Source: Actinoplanes oblitus
GTDB taxonomy: Bacteria > Actinomycetota > Actinomycetes > Mycobacteriales > Micromonosporaceae
Direction: 5' to 3'
Assembly: GCF_030252345.1 (NCBI RefSeq)
Contig: NZ_CP126980.1
Coordinates: forward strand, 2,433,501 to 2,497,500
DNA length: 64,000 nucleotides
Part shown: positions 7,694-17,376 of the stretch, piece by piece
Layout of the letters: each line of letters begins with the position of its first letter
How positions within the stretch are numbered: position 1 is the stretch's first letter
Notes under the pieces: model-generated
Told to the model about the DNA's origin: nothing
What the model saw: only the letters and a program-made list of their open reading frames with translations
The model's database searches: none
Made by a program: the position numbers and the translations under genes

Positions 7694-10579
7694 TCAGGCG
7701 GTTTGTCCGTAGACCGCCAGCTCGGTGGAGTCCATGAACTTGCAGCCGTTCGCGGAGGCCGGCTGGTTGGCCGGGCAGAGCCCGGCATCCTGCGCCTGCG
7801 TGGTCAGCATCGTGTACCGGATGTACTCGATGGCGTCGCCGGTGCCCGCGGCCAGCGCGACCGGGGTGGGCGTGACGGTGCCGGCCGGGAACGTGCCGCT
7901 CGCGGCGACGGCCCACGTCTTGCCGTCCTTGGACGTCTCGATCCGGTAGCCGCCGGTGGAGGCCGTCGCGTCGTCACCACAGGTGGCCGACGGGTTGACG
8001 ACCAGCTGTGCGACGTTGACGACGCCGGACAGGCGGATCACGGCGTTCTGGCCTTCGGCCGCGATGTCAGAACCCCAGCCGGCGATCTGCGACTGGTCGA
8101 GCAGCTGACCCGGGCCACAGCCGTACGCCGTGTAGTCCGGACCGGTGGCACTGACTATGCCCGCACCGCCGGAGGAAGCCGCCCAGTCGTGGCGGACCGC
8201 CCAGTTCTCCGCCTTGGTGCCCGAGTTGATCGACACCGTCTTGACGATCGGGTCGTAGCCCGCGCCCCGCGCGTACACCTTGGCGTACGTGCCCGGGATG
8301 ATGCCGGAGATCTTGTAGGTGCCATCCGCGGCGGTGGTGGCGCGGTAGTCACCGGCGAAGCCGGAGGCGTGTCCGCCGAAGGCGATGGTGAGGCCGGACA
8401 CCGGGGCCTTGGTGTCCTGGTCGGTCACCTTGCCGGTGAGCGTGCCGCGCGGGGTGCTCGCGGCCGGCGGCGTCGAGAAGTCCTCGACCGGCTGGGTGTC
8501 GTCGCCGTCGATGGCGGCGGCGAAGTAACCCATGCCCCGCTTGGCGAAGACCTTCCAGATGGTCTTGGCGTTCTTGCCCTTGCTGACCACCAGGTCGGCG
8601 GCGAGGATCGAGTTCCGCATGTCCAGGAACGACGGGTTGTCCGGAGACAGCTCCATGCCGCGGGTGATGATCGACTCGGCCTTCTTGCTGCCGATGGCGC
8701 GGCGCAGGTCCCACAGCGTCTGGGCCCAGATCTCACCGTCCGCGTGCACCTCAGGGCCGCTCGACGAGACCTTGCCGAAGTCACCGTACGTGTAACCGCC
8801 GGGGCCGGCTGCCGGGGTGCCGGGGCATGTCGGCGCGACGATGCCGACGGTGCAGTCGAGACCCTCGCTGCGGATCGTGCCGCCGGCCGACCAGTATTTG
8901 CCGATCAACACGTCACCGGGCTTCGCGGTGTCCTTCTCGAGCCCCGTGGCATGCAGGTAGTCCTCGGCGTACCAGTCGCTCCAAGCCTCGCCCATCGCGC
9001 CGCCCTGGATGTTGCTCAGGGTGGAGTTGCCCGCGGCGTCGATGACGAGCCGGTTCGACAGGCCGTGCGTGTACTCGTGGAACACGACGTCGGACTCGTC
9101 ACCGGTGTTCGCGGCGACCGCCTCCGGGCCCGGGTTCAGCAGGTACATCTGCATGACCGGCGAGATGCCGTCCGGCGGGGTGTTCATGTTGGCGTTGTCG
9201 GTGTGGGCAGCGTCGGGCAGACCGTTCGCGGTGTTGGCGCCGTCCATGGCCTGGCCCTGCACCGCGTCGCCGTCCCGCGCCTCGAAGTTGCCCGCCGCCC
9301 GGGTGAAGCCGATCGGCGAGGACTTGAGGTGGTCATGGAAGGTGCCGAGGAAGGTGAAGAGCTGTACCGCGTTCTGCTTGCGGTTGGCCTGCCACGAATT
9401 CGCCGTCTTCGGGTCCCACGAGCAGGGGTACGCGTCCGAGCAGAGGCCGCCCACCGCGTTGTTGAAGTTGACGAACGGGTAGTTCCACCGGTGCACGCCG
9501 GCCGAGCTGACCTCCTCGGTCGGGTCGGCCTGGTTGTTGTCGTTGACGTCCGAGTAGACGTGCGCGACGTTGCCGGACAGTTGGCGCGCGTTGTCCGGCA
9601 GCCAGCCCTTGGCGGTCAGGTCGACCTTCTGCTGGACGCCGCCCTTGGGCGCGCCCGGATAGTTCTTCCACACCTCGGCGCTGTCGTTGGCGATCGTGCT
9701 GTGGCGGTAGAGCACCTCGCCGCTGGCCGCGTCGATGACGTGCACGTAGCCCTCGTCGACGACGATCGTCTGCCAGGCCAGGCGCGGGCCCGAGACGGTC
9801 TGGAACCAGACCTTCTTGGCCGTGCCGTTGTCGCTGAAGGTGGTCGTGCCGGCCGCCGTCTTGGTGACCTTGGCGGTGGACGTACCGAAGACGTCCTTGA
9901 CCGCCGCGGCCCGGGCTCCCGTGGCGGTCACCTTGGCGGCGCCCGCCGTGGCGGGCAACGACTTGAGCGGCGAACCGTCCACCTGCACGAGGCGGCCGTC
10001 CTTGGTGACGTGCGCCTTCAGGCCGTTGCCGAACACCGGCACTCCGTCGGCGACCTGCACCCAGCTGAGGTGGTGGGTGCCCGCGACGTCGACATAGTCC
10101 CGGCGCAGCTCGAGCGTGGCGAGGTCGGCCGCGCTCAGACCGAAGACCTCGGGGTGGGCCTTGATGTAATCGAGCGCGATGGTGGTCGGCTTCTTGTGGC
10201 TCGGGCCGGTCAGGAAGCCGTCCAGCTTGGTGACCCGGCGCGGGGTGCCGGTAGCCCGATCGATGTCGACGATGCCCTGCACACCGAGCTTGTTGCGCAT
10301 GGTCTGTACCGCCGAGGCCGACGGCGCGGCGGCGAAGGCGCGGCTCCGTGCGGAGTTCTTCGGTGCGGCCGCCGGCGCTTGTGCCTCGGCCGCGGCGGCC
10401 AGGTTCTCACGGGAGTCGTAATCGGCTCGCCGTTGGGAATTGCTGTCAGTGTCCGCGGTCACGGCGCCTGATAGCGGTGCGGCCTGTGCGTGCTGCGGCA
10501 GCAACGCCGCAAGCAGAACGACACCGGCAGCTGCCGCCCCGACCCGCCGGGTCGCGGACGGTACGGAAAACGGTCTCAA
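7694..10579 (-). CDS. Secreted M36 (fungalysin-like) metalloprotease
   Basis: About 961 residues. I prefer the TTG at 10579 because GAGAGGGG lies 5-12 bases upstream and a signal peptide starts at once (RRVGAAAAGVVLLAALLPQH, cleavage at AQA-AP). A 39-codon longer start at 10696 is possible. The order is: FTP-type propeptide (about 60-300), then the M36 catalytic domain with zinc motif HEYTHGLSNR (about 500) and the third ligand in GEAWSDWYAED (about 530). A carboxypeptidase-regulatory beta fold (about 713-790) and a Cys-containing discoidin-like C-terminal domain (about 800-961) follow. It should be an exported, self-activated zinc protease that degrades external protein. The C-terminal domains probably bind substrate or wall. 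Confidence 0.9.
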   Translation of the reverse strand: MRPFSVPSATRRVGAAAAGVVLLAALLPQHAQAAPLSGAVTADTDSNSQRRADYDSRENLAAAAEAQAPAAAPKNSARSRAFAAAPSASAVQTMRNKLGVQGIVDIDRATGTPRRVTKLDGFLTGPSHKKPTTIALDYIKAHPEVFGLSAADLATLELRRDYVDVAGTHHLSWVQVADGVPVFGNGLKAHVTKDGRLVQVDGSPLKSLPATAGAAKVTATGARAAAVKDVFGTSTAKVTKTAAGTTTFSDNGTAKKVWFQTVSGPRLAWQTIVVDEGYVHVIDAASGEVLYRHSTIANDSAEVWKNYPGAPKGGVQQKVDLTAKGWLPDNARQLSGNVAHVYSDVNDNNQADPTEEVSSAGVHRWNYPFVNFNNAVGGLCSDAYPCSWDPKTANSWQANRKQNAVQLFTFLGTFHDHLKSSPIGFTRAAGNFEARDGDAVQGQAMDGANTANGLPDAAHTDNANMNTPPDGISPVMQMYLLNPGPEAVAANTGDESDVVFHEYTHGLSNRLVIDAAGNSTLSNIQGGAMGEAWSDWYAEDYLHATGLEKDTAKPGDVLIGKYWSAGGTIRSEGLDCTVGIVAPTCPGTPAAGPGGYTYGDFGKVSSSGPEVHADGEIWAQTLWDLRRAIGSKKAESIITRGMELSPDNPSFLDMRNSILAADLVVSKGKNAKTIWKVFAKRGMGYFAAAIDGDDTQPVEDFSTPPAASTPRGTLTGKVTDQDTKAPVSGLTIAFGGHASGFAGDYRATTAADGTYKISGIIPGTYAKVYARGAGYDPIVKTVSINSGTKAENWAVRHDWAASSGGAGIVSATGPDYTAYGCGPGQLLDQSQIAGWGSDIAAEGQNAVIRLSGVVNVAQLVVNPSATCGDDATASTGGYRIETSKDGKTWAVAASGTFPAGTVTPTPVALAAGTGDAIEYIRYTMLTTQAQDAGLCPANQPASANGCKFMDSTELAVYGQTA

Positions 10580-10821
10580 TTCAGCCCCTCTCGACCGGGC
10601 TAAGATGCGAGCCCGGCCCCGGTGTGAACCTGGCGCCGGCCGCACCTCACTTGTGTGGCCCGTCGATGGGAGATGTTCTTGCTCATTGGCGTACATAACT
10701 AGAGCTGTATTTGGATCTTTACCGAGTCGAGATCACATCACGGCGTGAGTTGGCGACTCCATCGCACTTAGCGAGTCAGCATTATCTATGTCTCCACTGC
10801 CGGCACGCCCTTCACGAGTCC

Positions 10822-11053
10822 GATGTGGACAGAGGATGCGCATCGCCGGAAATCGATTGAAAAAAGGGGGGGTGCGGCCGTGTCCGCGCGCACGCTGGAT
10901 CGGCCCTTCGCCCTGCTCTACCAGCTCCGACGACTCGCCGTGCGCGGGAGACGGCGACTCGACGTCCATGACGGCCTGGTCAGGCCCGCCCGCGTCCTGG
11001 TTGCCGGCGCCGAATGATCAACTGGATCGACCGGAGATTGTGATAGGAATCTT
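10822..11053 (+). pseudogene. IS5-family transposase relic
   Basis: Translated in frame from 10822, this reads a remnant of the orfA/orfB junction, including an A6G7 run at 10860-10872 like the frameshift site of the intact copy at 32396-33293. It then reads the transposase C-terminus (FALLYQLRRLAVRGRRRLDVHDGLV, compare FALLHQFRRLAVRWERRLDIHDGFV in the intact copy). After GATCAACTGGATC comes a decayed terminal repeat, GAGATTGTGATAGGAATCTT at 11034-11053, matching the intact end GAGATCGTGTTAGGGACTT. The middle of the gene is deleted. This is an old copy of the same IS lineage. Confidence 0.7.
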
Positions 11054-11142
11054 AACTGCCGATGATGACCATTCTGCATAGCGCGGTGCGCGAACTGTTG
11101 CGCGACGACGACGGCAGGCTGGTCCCGGCAGTCGCCCCGGGA

Positions 11143-13182
11143 TCACCCGGCGTGTGGTTGCGGCACTCGGTGCTGGCTCGCCGCCTGGCTCGCCCGGGCG
11201 CACGCGGCCGGCACCTCGTCGGCCGGAACCGGTCGGCTCAGCGCAAAACCTTGGGCGAGATCGCAGCCCATCTCGCGGAGCACGGCCAGCGCCTCGAGTT
11301 CCTCGACGCCCTCGGCAACAACCGACAGGCCCAGGTTGTGACCCAGGTCGATGGCGCTGCGGACCAGCACCACGCCGTCGACGTCTCGGGCGAGGCCCTG
11401 CACGAACGACCGGTCGATCTTGAGTTCGTCCGCCGGTAGCTGGCGAAGCTGGGACAGCGAGCTGAAGCCGGTCCCGAAGTCGTCGACGGAGATCAGGATG
11501 CCCTCCTCACGGACCTGGCGCAGGACGGTCCGGGCACGTTCCGGTTCGAGCATTACGCTGCTTTCGGTCAGCTCCAGTTGCAGGGTGCCGTGGGGCAGGT
11601 CGACGTCGGTGACCGCGTCGCGGATCCGGGGCAGGAAATCGTCGTGCAGCAGGCACCGCGGCGAGATATTGACCGACACCGCCAGAGGGTTGCCAGCGGC
11701 CGCCCACCGGGCTGCCTGCGCGACCGCGACCTTCAGCAGGTGGTATGTCAGCGAGATCTCCAGACCGCGGGAGGCGGCCATGTCGAGGAACGCCGCGGGC
11801 AGCAGCAGTCCCCGGGTCGGATGGCGCCAGCGCACCAGCGCTTCGACGCCGGCCACCGATCCGTCGGCGATCCGGATCTGTGGCTGGAAGTACAACACCA
11901 GCTGGTTCTCCGGGTCGCCGGTGTCCAGCAGCGTGCGAAGCTCCCCGAACAGGCTCATCTCCTCGGGTGCCACGGCGTCCAGGAGCTGGTCGTAGACCGC
12001 GACGCCCCCGCCGGCTGCCTTCGCCCGGTACATCGCCGCGTCGGCCTGGCGCAGAAGCTCGTCGTCGGCGACACCGATCGTGCCGACGGCGAGACCGATG
12101 CTGGCACTGACCGAGGCCGCGCCGACGTCGAGCAGGAAGTCGTGCCGGATCTTGTCGGAGAGCCGTTCGGCTACCTCGACGGCGGTCGCCAGGTCGGCGA
12201 CGCCCGACAGGAGCACCGCGAACTCGTCACCGCCCAGCCGAGCGGCCAGGTCGCCGTCGCGAATGCCGGCCCGCAGCCGGTGTCCGGCCTCCTGCAGAAG
12301 TTGATCGCCGGCCTGGTGACCGAGCGTGTCGTTGACGGCCTTGAAGCCGTCCAGGTCGATGATCATGACGGCCACTTGGTCATCTCGTCGGTCGGCCGAC
12401 ACCCGGATCGAATCGGTCAGGCGCTCGTGGAACATCCGCCGGTTCGGTAGCCCGGTCAGCGGATCGTGCAGGGACCGGTGCTCGCTGGCGTCGGCGTCCT
12501 GGACCAGGCGGCGCTGATAGCTCAGCACCATCCGCCAGATCACACCGACCAGGGTGAGCCCCACCCCGAAGCCGACCGAGGTGCCGATCAGCATGCGCAC
12601 CTCGGCGCGTCGCATCGCGTCGGCCTGCCGTTGCGCGCTGGCGTGGTACGCCCGGCTGACGGTGTCCACATCCTGCTGCAAGGTGTAGTAGGACGGTGTG
12701 ACGCTGAGACTGTCCAGGCTGAGGCTGTCCGGATCGCGGTCCGCCACCAGCGCGATGAGCTGCTCGGCGTTCGTCCGGTATTCCCGTTGCCGGTCCAGCA
12801 ACCGGGTCGCCTCGCGGTCGGCGTCGGGCAGCCCGTGCTGGACCGCGAGGTGCAGCGCTACGTCCACCGAGTCGGCGGCCTGGCGGAAGCGGCTCAGCAC
12901 CGCCGAGGACGGCTCCACCTGGTAGTGGCGCAGATTGACCTCTTCGAGCGTGATCGCCCCGCGGGCCTCGCTGAAGTCCGCGTCCACGTGCAGGGCCCGG
13001 CTGTGGTCGTGCACCGCCTGAGCGGTCAGCGCTGTCCCGATGATGGTGTAAGCGCCAAGTGCCATCAGCACGCTCGCCAGCGCGGCCGTGGTGTTCAGGC
13101 TGCGCCGCCGCCGTGCTCGGGAGCCGTCGCGAACGTACGACCGGCGTCCCACGAGTCCGTCGGGCATCCGCCACCGTTTCAC
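11143..13182 (-). CDS. Membrane GGDEF-EAL protein (c-di-GMP turnover)
   Basis: 679 residues from a GTG with GGGAGA upstream. TM1 is at about 29-56, a helical extracytoplasmic region runs to about 195, and TM2 is at about 196-217. A GGDEF domain follows (HDPLTGLPNRRMFHERL; active ARLGGDEF at about 316; RxxD I-site RDGD). An EAL domain is next (VEALVRW at about 444; LTESSVML; SVDDFGTGFSSL; LKIDRSFV; VAEGVE). All the usual catalytic residues of both domains are present, so synthesis, hydrolysis or a switch between them is possible. It is divergent from a periplasmic amino-acid-type binding protein 144 bases away. That gene might supply the ligand for the extracytoplasmic helical domain; this pairing is inference. 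Confidence 0.9.
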   Translation of the reverse strand: MKRWRMPDGLVGRRSYVRDGSRARRRRSLNTTAALASVLMALGAYTIIGTALTAQAVHDHSRALHVDADFSEARGAITLEEVNLRHYQVEPSSAVLSRFRQAADSVDVALHLAVQHGLPDADREATRLLDRQREYRTNAEQLIALVADRDPDSLSLDSLSVTPSYYTLQQDVDTVSRAYHASAQRQADAMRRAEVRMLIGTSVGFGVGLTLVGVIWRMVLSYQRRLVQDADASEHRSLHDPLTGLPNRRMFHERLTDSIRVSADRRDDQVAVMIIDLDGFKAVNDTLGHQAGDQLLQEAGHRLRAGIRDGDLAARLGGDEFAVLLSGVADLATAVEVAERLSDKIRHDFLLDVGAASVSASIGLAVGTIGVADDELLRQADAAMYRAKAAGGGVAVYDQLLDAVAPEEMSLFGELRTLLDTGDPENQLVLYFQPQIRIADGSVAGVEALVRWRHPTRGLLLPAAFLDMAASRGLEISLTYHLLKVAVAQAARWAAAGNPLAVSVNISPRCLLHDDFLPRIRDAVTDVDLPHGTLQLELTESSVMLEPERARTVLRQVREEGILISVDDFGTGFSSLSQLRQLPADELKIDRSFVQGLARDVDGVVLVRSAIDLGHNLGLSVVAEGVEELEALAVLREMGCDLAQGFALSRPVPADEVPAACARASQAASQHRVPQPHAG

Positions 13183-13326
13183 GATGTCTCCCTTCGGACG
13201 TAACCGGTGAGGCCTCGCCGCTAACCATCGGCCGACCGATGCGGAACCTGAACCAAGCGCTCAGCAACTACCACTCGGACGCCGATGAGAGAAGGCGGCG
13301 AGCAGGTTCTGCGGGGAGGCACTGTC

Positions 13327-14493
13327 ATGCGCATCGGCCCACGGTTCGGCACTTTGCTCACTGTCGTGGTCCTGGCCGGGGCCGCCGCGCTCGGGGGTTG
13401 TGGCGGCGGCGACGCGGGCACCTCCACTGCTGAAGTGCCGGCCGCCATCCGGCTGGGCGCCCTGGTGCCGCTGTCCGGCACGAATGCGCAGTCGGGCCGG
13501 GAGATGCGCGATGCGGCCCAGATGGCGGTCGACGAGGTCAACGCGGCCGGGGGAGTGCTCGGCCGGAAGGTGGAGTTGCTGGTCCTGGACGACGCCTGCG
13601 ACCCGGGCACCGCCGTGGTGAAGGCCAACGATCTGGTGGCACAGGACATCACGGTCTCGGTCGGCGGCTATTGCAGCAGCGCCACGGTGCCCACCCTGAA
13701 GGTCTTCCGAGACGCTGGTGTGCCGATGGTGATCGCCCTGGCCACGTCCACCGACCTGCTGGTGCCGAAGTACGACAGCATCTTCCTGATCAGTGGCACG
13801 GTCACTGACGAAGGGGCCTTCGCGGTCGCCGCCATGCGCCGGATGGGCAGCAAGCGGCTGATCATCGTCAACGACGGCACCAGCTTTCCGGTCACCCTCG
13901 GCCGGACGACCGCCGAAGCGGCCGCCGAGCCCGGTACGGGTATCGAGACAGTCGCCACCCACGAACTCAGTCAGGGTGCGCCGTCGTACGCCCGGCTGGC
14001 CAAGCAGATCGTCGGCGAGAAAGTCGACACGGTGTACTTCACCGGCTATTACGGAGAGGCCAACCAGCTCATCAAGGATCTGCGGACCGCCGGGTTCGAC
14101 GGCCGGATCATCGTCGGAGACGGCGCGACGGACGGCCCGCTGCTCACGGGTCTGACCGCCGCGCAGACCAAGAACGTGTTCGGGACCGCGCTGACGGTGC
14201 CGGCGCTCATGCCGTCGCTGGCCGCGTGGTCGAAGCGATTCGCGAAGGTCACCGGGCGGCAGCCCGGCGCGGGCGGACCGGAGTCCTACGACGCGGTCAC
14301 GGTGGCCGTCGATGCGATCAAGCGAGCCGGTTCGACCGATCACGCCGCCGTGCGTGCCGCCATCGCCGCCACGCCGGACTTGCCGCTGCTGTCCGGGACG
14401 GCCAAGTTCAACGCCGACGGCACCCGGGCGAATCCGGTCTTCCTGCTGTTGGAGGTCCGGGACGGAAAGCTGGCGGAGGTTCCGGCGGGCTGA
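13327..14493 (+). CDS. Substrate-binding lipoprotein, Leu/Ile/Val-binding (Peripla_BP_6) type
   Basis: 388 residues from the ATG at 13327, with GGGGAGG 8-14 bases ahead. A lipoprotein signal peptide ends in LGG-C25. The mature part is a type I periplasmic-binding fold: IRLGALVPLSGTNAQSGREM, then DEVNAAGGVLGRKVELLVLD, GGYCSSATVP and GPESYDAVTVAVDAIKRAG. Such proteins feed branched-chain amino acids or similar ligands to ABC permeases. No permease or ATPase gene is adjacent, so it is an orphan binding protein. It may work with a distant transporter or as the ligand sensor for the divergent GGDEF-EAL protein. An ATG 14 codons upstream is less likely. Confidence 0.85.
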   Translation: MRIGPRFGTLLTVVVLAGAAALGGCGGGDAGTSTAEVPAAIRLGALVPLSGTNAQSGREMRDAAQMAVDEVNAAGGVLGRKVELLVLDDACDPGTAVVKANDLVAQDITVSVGGYCSSATVPTLKVFRDAGVPMVIALATSTDLLVPKYDSIFLISGTVTDEGAFAVAAMRRMGSKRLIIVNDGTSFPVTLGRTTAEAAAEPGTGIETVATHELSQGAPSYARLAKQIVGEKVDTVYFTGYYGEANQLIKDLRTAGFDGRIIVGDGATDGPLLTGLTAAQTKNVFGTALTVPALMPSLAAWSKRFAKVTGRQPGAGGPESYDAVTVAVDAIKRAGSTDHAAVRAAIAATPDLPLLSGTAKFNADGTRANPVFLLLEVRDGKLAEVPAG

Positions 14494-14663
14494 CGAGGAC
14501 ATCCACGATGGACCGGGGCCGGCGGGGGACACCATCGTTCTTGGTCGTCAGACGCCGAGCCGCAACATGTATCGCTATAGAGCCTGCTCGACTCTGGTGA
14601 TGGCAATGGTCGTTTCATGTACTCCTGGGGGCAATTTGCTTCGCGGGATCCCGGTGGCGTTGT

Positions 14664-15992
14664 TCACCACGACGGTGGCCCTAAGCGAAGGGCCTGGAGC
14701 CACGCGGTGAACGCGGCGGCCCGATCCAGCCGATGGCGCAGCCCGACGAGGCGGGTCAGGGCCGCGTTGCGGGCCCTTGGAACGGACTGGTGCAACAGGT
14801 CGGTGGAGACCGCGGGCACGGTGAGACGCGCGTTGGCGATCCCGTGCAGGACATCACTCCAGATCGTGGACCAGATTTCGGTGGTATCGGCGGCCACGTT
14901 CACCTCGATCACGGTTCGGTCATCGGCGGCCCGCACCTGCGTGGGCGGTTCGCCCTGCGGGGCCCAGGCCGGGAGCAGTTCCACCCGCAGTAAGCGGCCA
15001 TCCGCGTCAAACAGCACGGTGTCCTGCTCCTCGAGGACCGCCCGGCGGATACCGAGCCGCCGCCACAGGGTCTTCCGGGGGTCGTCGGGCAGGACCGCGT
15101 CCGGGTTGACCAGGTGCTCCCGGATGGGGCTGAGCACGCTGTCTCGGGCGTGGCCCCACTCCGCGGACGCGGTGGCGTGCCGCTCGGCGACCAGATCGCC
15201 GGTGGTCGGGTCCTGCGCGAGCTGGGCGGCTATCTCCCCGAGTTGGTCGAAGAGGGCGTCCGCCGCCGCCCATGCCCAGGCCTCGGCGAGGCGCTCGGCG
15301 AGGACTGTGGCCGGTTGCGGCGGGACAGCTTGGTTCTGCTCGGCCGAAAGGAACGCCAGCCACTCGTGGAGCACGACGTCGGCGACGCTGGGACCGGGAA
15401 CGGTGAGTACGGTCGCCGTCGACGTGTCCACGAGTGCGGGCTGCGACGATGCCACCGGGCGTAGGCCGGAGGGGGTCAGCTCCCAGGCTGGGCGGGGCCG
15501 GTGGTAGTCGTCGCGGGTGACGAACGGCTGCCGGTTCCCCCTCGTCGGGAATCGGGTATCCGCGCCGGCTCTGCTCCCCCCGGGGACGGCCGCCTGCAAC
15601 TGCCGTACCACCGTGGCGATTGACTCCGCCGGCACCCGGCGCGACAGCGCTATTACCGTCTCGTTCGGGCGCACCAGGAGCACCTGCGCCGCGGCCGGGC
15701 CCGGAAGGGTCCCGGCCACGAACCAGACGCCAGTGGCGGGGGCACGACGCCTGCCGAACCGCCCCCGGCCGCTGCCGACCGGCAGCCACACGAACGGCTG
15801 CGGCGGGTCGGGCAGCGTGACGGGGCCGGGTTCCCAGATCCGCAGCGCGTCGGCGAGTACCTCGGCGGCTGGTCGCTCGGCCGGCTCCCGGCGGTCGCCG
15901 GACCACGACGCCGTCAGCAGTCCCTGCAAGCCGGCTACAAATCGCCCCAGCGCCCGCGCCAGTTCCACAGCGGAATCCGTCACCCGAGCCAT
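14664..15992 (-). CDS. Uncharacterised 442-residue protein
   Basis: No family is recognised. The reading frame has consistent actinobacterial codon bias and globular composition, with no signal peptide or membrane span. The N-terminal half has several Trp/Pro-rich turns (QPFVWLPVGSGRGRFGRR). The C-terminal half is helical (RLAEAWAWAAADALFDQLGE). The ATG at 15992 was chosen; a TTG four codons upstream is the alternative. No good Shine-Dalgarno is visible for either. The gene points away from the lipoprotein downstream in the window and is not clearly in an operon. Confidence 0.6.
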   Translation of the reverse strand: MARVTDSAVELARALGRFVAGLQGLLTASWSGDRREPAERPAAEVLADALRIWEPGPVTLPDPPQPFVWLPVGSGRGRFGRRRAPATGVWFVAGTLPGPAAAQVLLVRPNETVIALSRRVPAESIATVVRQLQAAVPGGSRAGADTRFPTRGNRQPFVTRDDYHRPRPAWELTPSGLRPVASSQPALVDTSTATVLTVPGPSVADVVLHEWLAFLSAEQNQAVPPQPATVLAERLAEAWAWAAADALFDQLGEIAAQLAQDPTTGDLVAERHATASAEWGHARDSVLSPIREHLVNPDAVLPDDPRKTLWRRLGIRRAVLEEQDTVLFDADGRLLRVELLPAWAPQGEPPTQVRAADDRTVIEVNVAADTTEIWSTIWSDVLHGIANARLTVPAVSTDLLHQSVPRARNAALTRLVGLRHRLDRAAAFTAWLQALRLGPPSW

Positions 15993-16191
15993 CCTATCGA
16001 CCAATATCCATAGTTGCGGCCGTGCGCCCGTCGGCTACCGAAGGTCGCGGGCCTCGGCAGGCAGTCGCGCCGGGCGGCGCCGGGACCTTCCAGCCGCCTC
16101 CCAACACGTTGCGCGACGTGCTCTCGGTAGCCACCGTCTTCAGCCTCGTCTTCATCGTCGGCTTCAGTGGGGGCATGGCTCCACACTTGCC

Positions 16192-16791
16192 TCAGGCCAG
16201 TTTCGGCGCCCGCTCGTACACGATCTGGGTCAGAGCGGTGGCGGCGGTGCGCGCCTCGTCCGCGGAGAACCCGTTGATCTTCGGCTCCATGTTGACGAAC
16301 ACCATAAGTTTGCCGCGTCGGCTCACCAGCGAGTAATAGCCCTGCTGAAGGGTCGAGGTACCGAAGGAGGCTTCGTCGGCACCGGGCACGCTGATCGCCT
16401 CAGCAGTCGTGTTCGCCAGGTTGCTCAGATCCTTCATCCCGGCCTTGGCCACGGCGACGTCCGGGAACACGCCGATGCTGACGTTGTCGAAGACGGCGAA
16501 CTCGCACGTCACCCCGCGCGCTTTCGGATGCATACGGAAGGTCTGGACCTTCGTCTCGATGGTGGTCATCTGAAGCTTCTCGAAGTCTTCTTTGGTAAAA
16601 ATGCCGCAGATGTCCTTGTCGGGCATGTCCTTGTCGAACACCGGGGCCTTGACGACTGCACTGCCCGTCGTGGGGTTTCCGACGCTGTTCGGGCTGCTTG
16701 TGCCGTCGTCATCGCTGCTGCAGCCGACCGCGACGAGCAGCAGGCCGACGGTGAGCGCGGTGAGCACATGGTGACGGTGACGGTTTCGCAT
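16192..16791 (-). CDS. DUF3558-like lipoprotein
   Basis: 199 residues from the ATG at 16791, supported by AGGAGG about 10 bases upstream. The lipobox LVAVGC24 follows a hydrophobic core, and a Ser/Asp/Asn-rich linker (SSDDDGTSSPNS) tethers a globular domain. The pattern DICGIFTKEDFEKL ... GVTCEFAVFDN, with two cysteines that could pair, resembles actinobacterial DUF3558 lipoproteins, whose function is unknown. It should be anchored on the outer face of the membrane. A short minus-strand reading frame at 15994-16176 follows it, but I could not support that as a gene. Confidence 0.7.
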   Translation of the reverse strand: MRNRHRHHVLTALTVGLLLVAVGCSSDDDGTSSPNSVGNPTTGSAVVKAPVFDKDMPDKDICGIFTKEDFEKLQMTTIETKVQTFRMHPKARGVTCEFAVFDNVSIGVFPDVAVAKAGMKDLSNLANTTAEAISVPGADEASFGTSTLQQGYYSLVSRRGKLMVFVNMEPKINGFSADEARTAATALTQIVYERAPKLA

Positions 16792-16839
16792 CCGGCAGTG
16801 CCTCCTGGACGGCATTGATCTAATCCCCAATGTTGGTCG

Positions 16840-17376
16840 ATGTCTGACTATTTCACAATGCCGCCCTCGTCTGCCGGGCGCCGCTCGGCGACAGCGCGGC
16901 GATACGCCTCACGCATCGCGCGTACTGCGGCCGCAGCGCAGTGGTGCAACGTCCCGTGGTACGTCGCCGCAGCGCTCTGCTACCGCCACCTGTTGACCAC
17001 CGAGCAGTTCGCCGGGCGCACCGGGGCCTGGATGCGGCGTGATGGGACCACTACGCGCCGACGCCCGGCACTACTCGGCGCGCTGCCGAAAGCGGGAGTG
17101 GCGCGCCCGGCGGGCCGCTGCCACCAGCCGTGACCATGACGTGCAGCCGTCCCCGCGGAACGTCTGACGTCATGGTCAACAGGCTCGTGCTCAGCCCCAG
17201 AGCGAGTTGACGGCGAGTATCGCCGCCGTTGCCCCACGGCGGCGGCGACACGGACTGCAGTCGTGCTGCGCATAGGTGCTCCTCAGCTCGGGAGTGCGCG
17301 GGCGATGACGGCAGGCACCGAGCTGCGCCCGCCGTAGAGTTGGGCGGAAGCTGCGGCACGGACCGGACCCGCTGCG
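16840..17376. other. Decayed stretch without a convincing gene
   Basis: An open frame of 97 codons on the plus strand (16840-17133, containing VPWYVAAALCYRHLLTTEQF) has plausible residues but matches no family I know and ends in Arg/Pro-rich noise. It may be a gene fragment. The notable element here is the 12-bp dyad reported separately. The following broken gene supports the view that this is a graveyard region. Confidence 0.4.
17131..17178. repeat. Perfect 12-bp inverted repeat
   Basis: TGACCATGACGT at 17131-17142 and its exact complement ACGTCATGGTCA at 17167-17178 are separated by 24 bases. No T-run follows on either strand, so a terminator is not certain. A dyad for a dimeric regulator or a remnant of a mobile end are other options. 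Confidence 0.45.

Noticed and set aside
7532..10471. Very long open frame on the plus strand across the M36 protease gene
   Set aside because: It is antisense to a gene with a clear zinc motif and signal peptide. Its translation is Arg/Val/Gly-rich noise typical of the complementary frame in high-GC DNA.
15994..16176. Short minus-strand gene after the DUF3558-like lipoprotein
   Set aside because: 60 codons with an ATG, but no Shine-Dalgarno, no recognisable domain and a composition dominated by Pro/Ala/Arg at its end.
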